Origin: Mayamaea pseudoterrestris
Taxonomy: Eukaryota > Bacillariophyta > Bacillariophyceae > Sellaphorales > Sellaphoraceae
Length of the DNA: 64,000 nucleotides
NCBI GenBank assembly: GCA_027923505.1
Contig: BROI01000013.1
Span: forward strand, 744,001 to 808,000
Direction: 5' to 3'
The notes beneath the pieces are model-generated. The model was not told the DNA's origin. It saw only the letters and a program-made list of their open reading frames with translations, and made no database searches. Of the stretch, positions 20,432-29,690 are shown piece after piece. Position 1 is the first letter of the stretch; the number at the start of each line of letters is the position of its first letter. The translations under genes and the position numbers were made by a program.

Positions 20432-20970
20432 ATGAAAGGATTGGAATTGGTTTATTAAGAAATAAAATACTTATTTTGGCATGTATTGTATGGATGATAC
20501 GATATATCGGTAAGTTTGGGTCGCTTTACCTAGGTGTACAGGAACCGACTGTCGGATTGGCAAGTCGGAAGGGAGACATCGAGACCCATACATAGAGACC
20601 CTACCGATCGGTCCAGACGGGATAGTCATCAATCATCAATTCTTTATCATAGGTTCATGCTGTCAGTGGTCTTCTGTTCGTCAAGATGCAAGATGCAAAG
20701 CATCTCGAGTTGAGGAGGGGAAAAACATTCAGTGACGCAACGGTACTTGTTTAGTGGGCCCACGCCCCATGTTGGCTTTTCCAAATTACCGTTTTCATGC
20801 AGAATTCTCTCTGCCTGATCTATATTCGCAAGCATTGGCTAATGATGAGTTTACACCATTATGATGTGTTGTAGCGATCGAAGGGTGGGATCGCTGCACT
20901 CATGGCTCGCTAAATGGTGTCGCACTGTGACTCATAATTCGATCGTGGGAGCTTGCATGACACAATATAT
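20432..20970. other. Intergenic region, 539 bp
   Basis: 3' flank of the ABCG gene, including an AATAAA at about 20460, followed by a GC-richer stretch. No convincing gene. A 62-codon minus frame (20647-20835) is not supported. Confidence 0.4.
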
Positions 20971-21264
20971 ATGAAGATCCATGCAGTCGTACAAGACGGT
21001 ATCCCTTGCAGTGATCTATTAGCATTATCTAGACAAGCATACAGCACCACCATGTTCGACAAAGTAACAAACGAAGAACCTGATGATGAAGGACGTGCAC
21101 TTGCCGAACAATTTCGTGTCGCAGTTGAGCATTTGTCGACCGTCAACCCCCACGCAGCTGGCGCACTAGTTGCCTTTGTTGTCGGGCTTACTCGTCAACG
21201 AAAAGATGAGAAGCGCCAAGCCGAGGAAGAAGCGCGCAAAGCGATGCAAGCCGCTAAAGACTAG
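20971..21264 (+). CDS. Small hypothetical protein
   Basis: A short ATG-initiated frame of 97 codons; an internal ATG at 21052, in an ACCACCATG context, gives 70 residues and is the likelier start. From there the product is acidic at first (MFDKVTNEEPDDEG), then a helical stretch (ALAEQFRVAVEHL), then a small hydrophobic segment (AAGALVAFVVGL), then a charged helix (RKDEKRQAEEEARKAMQAAKD). It could be a small membrane-associated or coiled-coil protein. No family recognised. Confidence 0.4.
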   Translation: MKIHAVVQDGIPCSDLLALSRQAYSTTMFDKVTNEEPDDEGRALAEQFRVAVEHLSTVNPHAAGALVAFVVGLTRQRKDEKRQAEEEARKAMQAAKD

Positions 21265-21563
21265 TCGTTTGCTTTAGAGGTTGACACATGTTGTAATGGC
21301 GGCGGCGGCGCTTTAGCGCGTGAGCCGGGTCGTCGACGACGAATATGTTACGCGCCAAGAGAACGAGGGTGAAAGTGCAAGAGTAAATGAAACGTAAAAT
21401 AGGTAATCTTGTTATCTTCCTCTCATTTACTGATAATACTATAATTTATTGGATACGGTATGGTATAGGGGTAGACGCTTTGCAAGCGCGTACGTCCCGT
21501 ATTTTAACCTAACGGCACTTTCCTTCAGCAGAATGCTCACAACGCTTCTTTTCACGTAGCTGG
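21265..21563. other. Convergent intergenic region, 299 bp
   Basis: 3' flanks of the small hypothetical gene and the rhomboid-like gene. A GGCGGCGGCGGCG run lies at about 21299-21311. No RNA gene could be supported. Confidence 0.4.
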
Positions 21564-22463
21564 CTACTTGTACTTACTGGGATCTACCGGTAGACTTTGC
21601 TGCCTGACTTCTTGATAAACAATGCCAAACAAAAGTCCTCCCAAATGAGCCGCATGTCCAGCTGGACTTGAGTGATCATGGTAGCGGATTACTACCCGAT
21701 ACAATTCAGAAACTAAGAGCAAGAGAAGCATCTGAAATGTTTGTACATTTGCGCCAGGAACAAGGATAAAGTTTGGCCACATCCTTGCGTAGATTGCAAA
21801 TATGGCGCATGTCATGTGGGCCATACCAATGCCTTCCCCGTCATCAAACATCAAATGAGCGACGTTGCCAGCAATGGCGGCCCCCATCAAAATGGGCCAA
21901 ATGGGTACTGTGGAATGCCTGGTAACATCTATGCCAAAATGAAGCATAAGCCATAGATTCAACGCCAAGTGCCAGATCTGTTTGTGAGACAATGACGATA
22001 AAAGCAAAGTGGGATAACGCTTGCTTGCCAGATTGAAGCGACTCAGCACAAAGTAACTGTTCATAAATGATTGCAGAAAGGGTAGTTTCCAAAGAATACA
22101 AATGGCAAAACTGCAAATCGTTGTGAAGTAGATTGTTGGACAATATCTTCGAGCAAGCATGAGGCTATCCCAGAAATAAAATTCGAAGATAGTAAACCAG
22201 AAAGCTGTTACAAATATCAATTTGTTGTTAGTAAGTAAACCAGCAAAAAAATTTTCGTCTTGCTTCGTCTGCAACAACGATGTGTCTTGGTTTTGCTTTA
22301 ACGTGGGTGTTCCAGCGTGGAACTTGGACGGAACCAGGAAAGCTCGGCGCTTTGAGCGGAACTGCCCGTTTTCATTGGAAGGAGGCTGGTCACGAGCTGC
22401 AGCTACAGAGATAGATCCCAGCAAAAGAGTTACAAGAAGACTGATGTTTGACGTAAGCTTCAT
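21564..22463 (-). CDS. Rhomboid-fold membrane protein, probably catalytically inactive
   Basis: A 299-residue polytopic protein with an N-terminal signal peptide (MKLTSNISLLVTLLLGSISV). The rhomboid landmarks are present in order: a helix with HKQIWHLALNLW (the HxxxN-like element of TM2), a segment ending HMTCAIFA where active enzymes read GxSGAIFA, and a last helix with HAAHLGGLLFG holding the catalytic His. The nucleophilic Ser appears replaced by Thr and the flanking Gly residues by His and Cys. It therefore looks like a pseudoprotease (iRhom/Derlin-like behaviour) rather than an intramembrane protease. The signal peptide and the following basic stretch could direct it to the ER or the outer plastid membranes. 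Fold assignment is moderate to strong; inactivity is inferred from one motif. Confidence 0.75.
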   Translation of the reverse strand: MKLTSNISLLVTLLLGSISVAAARDQPPSNENGQFRSKRRAFLVPSKFHAGTPTLKQNQDTSLLQTKQDENFFAGLLTNNKLIFVTAFWFTIFEFYFWDSLMLARRYCPTIYFTTICSFAICILWKLPFLQSFMNSYFVLSRFNLASKRYPTLLLSSLSHKQIWHLALNLWLMLHFGIDVTRHSTVPIWPILMGAAIAGNVAHLMFDDGEGIGMAHMTCAIFAIYARMWPNFILVPGANVQTFQMLLLLLVSELYRVVIRYHDHSSPAGHAAHLGGLLFGIVYQEVRQQSLPVDPSKYK

Positions 22464-23283
22464 GGTCGAGGCGGCGATGTGTTGTTACAAGTTTTGTCGA
22501 AACGAGAATGCGCACGATGAGATGAAACGGGCGGCCTGTCTAGTCGCGCTATGACACTTGGAAATCAGAACCAGTCTGACACGCAAATTGCTTCGTACTG
22601 CTACTTTGCCAATGCGGGCTCGATGCGTTGCCATGCGGGAAGGGAAACTAACCGTGTGCACTACCATTATATGAAAAAGCGCCATTCAATTTAATTGTGT
22701 GCTTGCCGCTGCGTTTGACCAATCGCCACAAACTTGGCCAACGAGGAACGCGTAAAGCCGGTACTTTGTGCTAACGAGTCTCGTTACAAAGAGGGCTTCC
22801 GCCCAATTCATTCCTAGCGCAAAACTGCACATTTGCCGTGTCGTGGGACAAGCGGTGCGGGCACGCCAAAAGCAAGGACAAACGGGAGTGTTTCGCGCAA
22901 CTTGCCCTTGACCCTTGACAATGTACCTTCGACGAGCTCGTTGCGATGTACGTGGCTGTAGCTGCTTGTTTGCAGGAGAATGTGGCCAATGCTTTAATGC
23001 AACTCTCTCGTTGTAGCAGTGCAACGCTTGGAATGGAGCGAACGGCTTGGCGCTTGGGCAATGAGAATGGCGAAACCGCGGGCAAACTCGATGATTCGTG
23101 ATGCGACACTCTAGAACCAGTCCGACACCGTCGCTTCTCGTCGGAACGAGCGGCTTCACCATGACGATCCGAGCAGTCAAGTCAAAACTGGATCAAGTTT
23201 ATTTCTTTTTGAAAAAGTAAAAAGTTTCAGTCTATTTAAAAAGATTTCCAAATCCATTACTGCACCTAGCAGTTACAATAATA
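22464..23283. promoter_or_regulatory. Divergent intergenic region, 820 bp
   Basis: Separates the rhomboid-like gene (minus) from the peroxisomal-type carrier (plus). Two overlapping minus-strand frames (22686-23180) are Cys/Arg-rich and match nothing, so I do not call them. The 60 bp before the carrier ATG is AT-rich. Confidence 0.4.
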
Positions 23284-24204
23284 ATGCCTCGCAGTCACCA
23301 CGAATCCATTCTCCCCGAAGTACTCGCCGCATCGATTGGTGGCGCCATTTCCGCCGCCCTTTTATTTCCCTTGGAGGTTTTGAAAACCAAAATGCAGACT
23401 GACGAAAATGCAAAACAAAAGAGCATGCTCGAGTACGCCAAGGAGCTATACGACCAGCAAGGCTATAATGTATTTATACGCGGCATGGAAACGAGCAGCT
23501 TTCAGTCGGCGCTGGAAAAGGCCCTGTATTTCTTCTCGTACGAGACACTGAAGCGAGTGCACGGAGTATTGACCAACCACGCGCCACTAAACACTATCAC
23601 AAACTTGTTGCTTGGCTGTTTGGCCGAGTGGGCGCACCTGCCAGTTACGCTGCCCGTGGATGCTTGGACGACGCGGATTCAAACCTGCAGCGACAAGCCA
23701 CTCGCCATTCTGTGTCACATGCTCAACGACAAGCAAACCAATTTTTACAAAGGAATCAGTGCTTATACATTGCTGTGCTTCAAGCCGGCGCTGCAGTACA
23801 CCATTTACGAGCAAGTCAAGCGTTGGTTATTGATAAAGCGTCGTCGCGCTCAGAGTTTGACAGCAGCCGAGGCGTTTTTGCTCGGCATGGTGGCGCGCAC
23901 CATTGCGACAGTATTGGTGTTTCCGTGCTTGCGCGCCAAGGTGGTCATGCAAACGAAACAACGAGAGAGTGCTGTGAGTGCTGGAGAAGAGGTAGGTGCA
24001 AGTGAAAGTGACAATGCAGCCGCAACGACACACGACGAAACCATGGCGCAGCTGCTGCTGCGACTGGCGCGCACCAATCCAGGTGCACTCTACCAAGGCA
24101 TGGCGCCGGAGCTGACGCGGGGCGTGCTGAGTTCCGCAATCATGCTCATGATCAAGGAGCGCATCCAAGTTGTGGTGCGGAAAGCGCTGGCGGTGAAACA
24201 GTAA
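23284..24204 (+). CDS. Peroxisomal-type SLC25 carrier (PMP34/ANT1/PXN-like)
   Basis: A mitochondrial-carrier-family protein of 306 residues with three repeats: FPLEVLKTKMQTD (about residue 29), LPVDAWTTRIQT (about 124) and FPCLRAKVVMQ (about 218). The third repeat, preceded by AEAFLLGMVARTIATVLV, is typical of peroxisomal adenine-nucleotide/NAD/CoA carriers, where the usual PxD becomes P-x-LRAK. Such carriers supply ATP or cofactors for fatty-acid activation and beta-oxidation in peroxisomes. An acidic insert (about residues 232-255) lies in the third loop. It is a second carrier gene besides 7678-9036 but belongs to a different subfamily. Subfamily call moderate to strong. Confidence 0.85.
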   Translation: MPRSHHESILPEVLAASIGGAISAALLFPLEVLKTKMQTDENAKQKSMLEYAKELYDQQGYNVFIRGMETSSFQSALEKALYFFSYETLKRVHGVLTNHAPLNTITNLLLGCLAEWAHLPVTLPVDAWTTRIQTCSDKPLAILCHMLNDKQTNFYKGISAYTLLCFKPALQYTIYEQVKRWLLIKRRRAQSLTAAEAFLLGMVARTIATVLVFPCLRAKVVMQTKQRESAVSAGEEVGASESDNAAATTHDETMAQLLLRLARTNPGALYQGMAPELTRGVLSSAIMLMIKERIQVVVRKALAVKQ

Positions 24205-24614
24205 TACTAGTTTTGTAAATGTAGTGTAATTTGAACTTGGTGTGAGTAAACATTTGTGATATGTATATGAACAAGATTGATGATTTCCTCGGCAGCCAAA
24301 GGAAGCCACCTACGCTTCCTGGGCTACTTCAGTCCATGTAGGAAGCGAATGGTGACTGGCGGCGCGAGCGCGTGTACATTCTTTTCCGGAAGATCATCAA
24401 GTCGTACATCAAAATTATCTTTATTGGAATGACGTTGCGAATTGCAATCAAGATTAACTATAAATGATTTGTAATTCGCGCTTTTCATGTACGTAAGCTG
24501 CTCGCTGCCGGGCTAGTACCCGAGTGCCCTGATTCATAAGCACGTTTCCGCGGTAATATTGGGACCATTAGTAACACTTGTCATAGCGTTCGGTGGTCGA
24601 CACAACAGTCGCAC
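24205..24614. other. Convergent intergenic region, 410 bp
   Basis: 3' flanks of the carrier (plus) and the pyruvyl transferase (minus). AT-rich near 24410-24490. No feature recognised. Confidence 0.45.
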
Positions 24615-26303
24615 TCAGGCCTCGTCGAGAAGTCCAATGGCAAGTTGCAAAGCTTCCTTAAGACTCTGCGCGCGGCTAAAGTGGCTCGACGCGGCATCCG
24701 CACACCCTTCCAGCGCCACATTGAGCGTCTTGCTAATCTTGCCCGTCATTTGATCAATGTATACAAAGGGAATGCCCGAAAGATAACATAAAATGGCGGC
24801 GTGGAGTCGATCGCAAACGACAACCCTGCCCAGCGAAAGTAGCTGCACACTGGTTTCCGTGAAAAAGTAGTCGGTTGACTGAAAAATATCGAGTCGGTCC
24901 TTCCAATCGACAATTTGAAAGCGCAATCCTTCGCCGCCCGGAATGTTTGCGAGCATGGATCGAATCGACGCATTGTTGCGCAGCTTGGTGAGCGAACTTT
25001 CCAAATCCTCGCGCAGAAAGAGCAGTATATCTAGACGCATCGCTGCTCCTTGCGGTGTCTCCAGGCGCTGGAACGGTCCCAGCTGAAAGGCAATGTCCGG
25101 CACGAGCAAATTCGTGACAAAGGGATACATTGCCACAGCTTGCTCGTAGCTTTCCTGCTCGCGCCACGTCAACACGACGCGTTTCCTGGTTTCCTCGGAT
25201 GGCTTATCTGCTCGCATGGCAACCATGGCGCTGGCAATGCCTTGTTTGAGTGTTGCGGCATCCTTGGTTTTGAGCTTGTCGTCCTTGTAGTAAAACGACT
25301 GCGGCATGCCAATCACCGTGTATCCCTTGCTGAGCAACTTGGCAAAGGATGGTAGCCGCATTTCCTGCGCCATGCGCCACAAGTCGCCCCAGTTGCCGCC
25401 GCCGTGCCACAGTGCCACCATGTGTGGTGATGATGATTGTGTGGAAGTTATCGACGGCAGTTTCTGCAGCACCGACTCGCACGACGGACAAAAGCCGCCG
25501 TGCTGCACGTAGCCGCACTGTGACGTTGTCGTCGTCATTGCCTTGGTGCTGCTAGTGCTGCTGGTATTATTGTTGTTATTGTTGAGTCGCAGTCGCTCCA
25601 ACCAAGCAAGCTCGCCGAGCGTAATCATGTGATCGCCCACGTTGCGGTGGTAGGCGGGATCGACGAGTAACACACTTGGTGGTGGTGACGTTGATTGCTG
25701 CATATATGGGCCAAGTAACTCGTCGTGTCGTCGGCGAATGTTTCGAATGCACTCGTGCCGATGTATGATTGCAGGTCGAGGGTCACTCAGTAAAGCGACT
25801 GGATCTGGTGGTTTCGATTGATGCGGCTTGATGACTGGTAGTTTGGTGACTGGCGGCTTTCGTTTGTTGGAAAAGACTTGTGTCTGTCCAAAGCGTTTTT
25901 TGGAATTTGATGGTTTTGTTATTGATGCAGTGTCAATGTCGTTCCATCCAGCAAGCGTCTGCGACTGTCGTCTGCCAACCACAAAGAGTACCAGCAGCAG
26001 TAATCCAATGATGATTCCCTGCTTTCGATTCATTCGCATATTGTTGTTGCTATTTTGTTCACGATATCTTCGTCGTGCCGGACAATTGTTATTAGCTGCA
26101 GTGCTTGACTGTCGAACATTCTGCCCTTCCAGCTGCACAATGCGAGACTCGCGCTCCAGCAGTAGCTTCTGCTGCTCGGCGATGCGCTTGCGCAGCACTT
26201 CGACCGTTTCGTGACTGCCGTGTGATGCAATGTCATTGTATTCGTCGTTGTGATCCGATGATGATGTGGGGATGCTGGAATGATTCGTATTCGTCGAGGG
26301 CAT
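24615..26303 (-). CDS. Membrane-anchored polysaccharide pyruvyl transferase family protein
   Basis: A 562-residue type II membrane protein. An acidic Ser/Asn-rich cytosolic tail with a short coiled coil (VEVLRKRIAEQQKLLLERE) is followed by one membrane helix (GIIIGLLLLVLFVV, about residues 94-108) and a luminal catalytic domain. That domain has hallmarks of the PS_pyruv_trans (CsaB/WcaK/GumL) family: DPAYHRNVGDHMITLGE near residue 220, WHGGGNWGDLW near 300, and a C-terminal CDRLHAAILCYLSGIPFVYID. The family adds ketal pyruvate from phosphoenolpyruvate to sugars of exopolysaccharides or glycans. The topology suggests the Golgi, with a role in cell-wall or extracellular polysaccharide. The family is best known from bacteria. 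Family call strong, acceptor unknown. Confidence 0.87.
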   Translation of the reverse strand: MPSTNTNHSSIPTSSSDHNDEYNDIASHGSHETVEVLRKRIAEQQKLLLERESRIVQLEGQNVRQSSTAANNNCPARRRYREQNSNNNMRMNRKQGIIIGLLLLVLFVVGRRQSQTLAGWNDIDTASITKPSNSKKRFGQTQVFSNKRKPPVTKLPVIKPHQSKPPDPVALLSDPRPAIIHRHECIRNIRRRHDELLGPYMQQSTSPPPSVLLVDPAYHRNVGDHMITLGELAWLERLRLNNNNNNTSSTSSTKAMTTTTSQCGYVQHGGFCPSCESVLQKLPSITSTQSSSPHMVALWHGGGNWGDLWRMAQEMRLPSFAKLLSKGYTVIGMPQSFYYKDDKLKTKDAATLKQGIASAMVAMRADKPSEETRKRVVLTWREQESYEQAVAMYPFVTNLLVPDIAFQLGPFQRLETPQGAAMRLDILLFLREDLESSLTKLRNNASIRSMLANIPGGEGLRFQIVDWKDRLDIFQSTDYFFTETSVQLLSLGRVVVCDRLHAAILCYLSGIPFVYIDQMTGKISKTLNVALEGCADAASSHFSRAQSLKEALQLAIGLLDEA

Positions 26304-27139
26304 GCTGCTAGATGGATTATGAATGACGGTTCACGACCAAGCAGGAGACCAAACGAGTACTTGATGTTAGCAAGGCCTTTAAAAAGTGATCTCGTGCTTC
26401 GACTACCGGTTAGAGGAGGCTGATGGAGGTTGTTTTGGCCTTCCTGCTGCCATGGTTGGATTGGATGGCAACGTGCTAACCGTTGACAAAACGAATGTCG
26501 CACAGGGATCAATCCATTTTCGCACGATTCAAACTTTCAAATCTCTGTCGGACCAGCACTCAATCAGTACCGTTCCGACAAGCGGTGACGGAACAGCGCG
26601 CGCGTCGGCCATGCAGGATCCATGCGTCCTTCCCTCCACAAGATCGCAGGCTCCTTCGCACGTCACAACACATTCGCGGGGCGGGGAGGTGGTAGGATCA
26701 ATGGTTGTACAAGCCTGCAATGACTTTTGCGCGCTCCGCGCGCACAAACATTGCCAAACACTACCGGTAGACGCAGTAAATTGACTGGCCGGGGTAGAGG
26801 ATGTCGCAGAACCACTTGGAGTCGACTGCACGAACGCCAAGAAGTACGGCATGTCGCACCGCGGGACACAATTAATCTCGTGAAGCATGTCCGGATATAT
26901 CCTACCACAAAAATCCCTCTCGTCGTTCCTTCTTGCACTAGTTTTATTGTCAAGCCTTTCGTCCTCGTTAAAGTAAGAATCCAGTGTTGTGTATTGCTGC
27001 ACTCGACTGTCTAATTTGTGTAGCTCGCTCACGGCCTTTTTTCTCCCTCTCGCTCAGCTGCCGTCACGACGTTCCCTCCAACACATCAAGTCTCTCGGAC
27101 GGTTCGCAACTACTACTTTCGACGCATACGACATACATT
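26304..27139. promoter_or_regulatory. Divergent intergenic region, 836 bp
   Basis: Lies between the pyruvyl transferase and AAAP transporter 2 start codons. ACCGGT palindromes lie at 26405-26410 and 26763-26768, the second inside a perfect CTACCGGTAG palindrome. A 167-codon minus frame (26529-27032) has no early ATG and no homology and is not called. The region just before 27140 is pyrimidine-rich, as expected of a 5' UTR. Confidence 0.45.
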
Positions 27140-28645
27140 ATGAAAGTCATTACATCTACAACTAGCTTGTCACGCTGCATGCTGGTATTGACTGCTGCAA
27201 CGCTTCTGTCGTCGCAGTGCGTCCTAGTTTCCGCTGACGTGCCCTTTATTCGCTCCTTGACGCTGCGCGGCGGCGCCATTCGACCAAGGTCGCCCAACAA
27301 CCGACCCAGCATTTCCGTGACGGCGACGAGCTCCAAACATCCAGCATTGACGGACAGAAAGTCATCAAGTGCAGCAACAACAAATGGTCCACCCGCTACA
27401 ACCACCATTGGCGGCGCCTCCATTTCCAACGAAATATTCAATCTGGCCAAGGCGGTGGTTGGTGTTGGCGTTTTGTCGCTGCCAGCCGGCATTGCCGCCT
27501 TTGGCGATAGTCCATCCGCGCTCATTCCCGCACTCGGCGCGATTGCCTTGATTGGAGTATTGAGCGCCTACGGCTTTTATTTAATTGGCAAAGTGTGCGC
27601 CTACACTGGTGCCACTTCCTACAAATCGGCCTGGGAACGTTCCGTGGGACCATCGACGAGCTGGATTCCCGCCTGGAGCACCATGTGCAAAACGTTCCTG
27701 GCGTGCTTGGCCTACAGCATGGTGCTCGCCGACGTGTTTACGAGCATTTTAACGTTTACGGATAATCGCACGCAGGTGTTACTGGGCGTCACGGTGCTGG
27801 CGCTGCTGCCGCTCTGCTGGCTCAAGAATTTAAGCTCGCTGGCGCCCTTTTCGCTGCTCGGCATACTGGGCATGGCCTTTACGGCCATTAGCATGAGTAA
27901 ACGGTATTTGGATGGGAGTTATGCGTTGAATAATGCTGCTGCATCGCTGCTGGAGCAAGTGCCCAAGCACTTGCAGCCACAGTTTGGCTCGCTCGGTTGG
28001 CGGGGAGCGTTCTCGTCGGGCAAGAGCTTGATATTGGTGTGCATGCTGAGTACCGCCTACATGGCGCATTTCAACGCGCCCAAGTTTTACTTGGAGCTGC
28101 AGAACAACACGCTGGCGCGATACCGGACGGTGGTGGCGAGCTCGTTTGGTATTTCCATTGTGCTGATGAGTTTCATTACGGCGATTGGATTCTTGACGTT
28201 TGGAAAGGCGTCGGCGGGGCTCATTTTGAACAATTACGCCAGCACGGACAGTTGGATGCAGTTGAGTCGTATTGCCGTCGCTGTGGCCTTGTTGTTTAGC
28301 TATCCATTGGCCTTTCAAGGATGTCGGGACGGAGTTTTGGATCTGTTAAATGTTTCACCCGCCAAGCGCAAGTCGGATGCCTTTTTGAACGCCACCACGG
28401 TGGTGCTCTTGTCGGCCCTGACGCTTCTGGCGGCGACGTTGAAGGATGTTTCGTTCGTATTGGCGTTTGGCGGAGCGACGCTAGGAAACCTGCTCACGTA
28501 CGTGTACCCCGCTCTCATGTATCGGTCCGTTGTCAATAAGATGAACCTGCCGGGAGAAGGGCTTGGCGTGACGATTGCCATGTTGTCGGCGCTCTTGGGC
28601 ATTGTCATGGGTGGCATTGGGGCTAACATGGCGTTGAAAAAGTAA
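27140..28645 (+). CDS. AAAP-family amino-acid transporter with signal peptide (paralogue 2)
   Basis: A close paralogue of 14109-15635. The core is nearly superimposable: SNEIFNLAKAVVGVGVLSLP for TM1, LSAYGFYLIGKVC, STAYMAHFNAPKFYLELQNNT, SAGLILNNY and VSFVLAFGGATLGNLLTYVYPALMYR at the end. The ATG at 27140 gives 501 residues; the frame is open further upstream but without an ATG. The N-terminus is a signal peptide (CMLVLTAATLLSSQCVLVSA) followed by FIRSLTLRGGAIRPRS and a Ser/Thr-rich stretch. It lacks the clear AFAP of paralogue 1, so the two may differ in location. About 11 helices. Substrate unknown. Confidence 0.88.
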   Translation: MKVITSTTSLSRCMLVLTAATLLSSQCVLVSADVPFIRSLTLRGGAIRPRSPNNRPSISVTATSSKHPALTDRKSSSAATTNGPPATTTIGGASISNEIFNLAKAVVGVGVLSLPAGIAAFGDSPSALIPALGAIALIGVLSAYGFYLIGKVCAYTGATSYKSAWERSVGPSTSWIPAWSTMCKTFLACLAYSMVLADVFTSILTFTDNRTQVLLGVTVLALLPLCWLKNLSSLAPFSLLGILGMAFTAISMSKRYLDGSYALNNAAASLLEQVPKHLQPQFGSLGWRGAFSSGKSLILVCMLSTAYMAHFNAPKFYLELQNNTLARYRTVVASSFGISIVLMSFITAIGFLTFGKASAGLILNNYASTDSWMQLSRIAVAVALLFSYPLAFQGCRDGVLDLLNVSPAKRKSDAFLNATTVVLLSALTLLAATLKDVSFVLAFGGATLGNLLTYVYPALMYRSVVNKMNLPGEGLGVTIAMLSALLGIVMGGIGANMALKK

Positions 28646-28756
28646 TAATTATTTTGTAGTACCTTCATTGGAGCAAGTAGTTATTTAATCATTCATGATA
28701 ATGTACGTCATTATCGTTTAATACGATACGTGGCGTCGGTTTTGATTGTCGCTGGT

Positions 28757-29586
28757 TTATACTCCCGTGAACGAATCAGCCAAAGCAACATCGGGGATTC
28801 TTTGTGTGCCAGCACTGTCAAGAGGCTGACGTTGTAGTCGACCGGACGAATGGCACAAAGCGTCAGCTGACAGCGTGCTCGTTCGACTAATAATCCTGAC
28901 CTGTCTACCAGGCGCGTAGATTTTGTGCATCTTCAGGTAGAAGGTATCCCAGTTGCCATCGCCATGAAGTGCCGTGGCCACCTTTAACGCACGAATGGCA
29001 TCGTCAAGTGTACTGTTCTCGAAGAACGCTCGAAGGAAGAACATGACAGTTACATAGCAAGGATCGCCAACATGCTGGTGCAAAAGGTAATAGTGCAGTA
29101 AATTCAAAAGCAAGAGAGATGCGGGAGCGGTAAACTCAAGTAAATCGTCAAGGAATTTGCCATCAATCTTCAAAACCTCTTCTTTCTTCACCGGCTTTAT
29201 TTGAGGGCCATGCAAGCGAAACATTCGAGAAAACCAAACCTCCCAATCGCGCGCATCCACAACTTGTTCAATGTGAGTTGTGACATCTACGCCCAAATCG
29301 ATCTCTTGATGACTGACAAAGAAAAACGTCTTAAGAAAGCCCGAGGCTTCCTTGCAGGAGCATGAGCCACGACGATGTTCATACTGTAAAGCGTAGTGAT
29401 CCATTAGAATCAACAACAGCATGGCACTTTGCATAAACCTTCCTACTAAATTGGTCAAGAAGTCAGCACCTACAATGAACAAACAGGTTGAGTCAACGTG
29501 AGGACTTTAATGTATGTGCACACAACAATCAGCGAAATTAGTTTACCTTGTAAAGGAGCTTGCGGATGCCCATGCTTAGTTGACAT
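28757..29586 (-). CDS. Unknown two-exon protein, 250 aa
   Basis: I do not recognise the family. Exon 1 (29547-29586) encodes MSTKHGHPQAPLQ, and a 77-bp phase-1 intron (GTAAAC...TTGTAG, 29470-29546) joins it to exon 2 (28757-29469). The total of 753 nt is in frame. The protein has a helical hydrophobic segment (FMQSAMLLLILMDHYALQYE), a SCSC pair, and a repeated motif: WEVWFSRMFRLHGPQ near residue 90 and WDTFYLKMHKIYAPG near 195. Both are followed by basic residues, suggesting an internal duplication. A Leu-rich helix (SLLLLNLLHYYLLHQH) lies between them. A 22-bp minisatellite sits 28 bp upstream of the start codon. The splice model is strong; the function is open. Confidence 0.7.
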
Positions 29587-29613
29587 GTTGATGACCGAGA
29601 ACAATGAATGAGC

Positions 29614-29690
29614 AGAAAAAGTGACAAGGTAATACAGAAAAAGTGACAAGGTAATACAGAAAAAGTGGCAAGGTAATACAGAAAAAGTGG
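29614..29690. repeat. 22-bp minisatellite, about 3.5 copies
   Basis: Three full units and a partial fourth of AGAAAAAGTGACAAGGTAAT + AC run head to tail, with one substitution (GTGAC to GTGGC) in units 3 and 4. The array lies immediately upstream of the start codon of the two-exon gene and would fall in its 5' UTR or core promoter. Confidence 0.95.

Noticed and set aside
21455-21515. A tRNA-Ala-like stretch (GGGGTAGACGCTTTGCAAGC)
   Set aside because: The anticodon-arm look is there, but no T-arm GTTCRANNC, no matching acceptor stem and no CCA-side pairing could be formed.
22686-23180. A 164-codon minus-strand frame in the gap before the peroxisomal-type carrier
   Set aside because: Its Arg/Cys-rich composition has no domain; a second overlapping frame is equally long, as expected by chance in GC-balanced DNA.
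26529-27032. A 167-codon minus-strand frame between the pyruvyl transferase and transporter 2
   Set aside because: There is no early ATG, the composition is Cys- and Thr-rich with no resemblance to a protein, and it overlaps the putative promoter and 5' UTR of the transporter.
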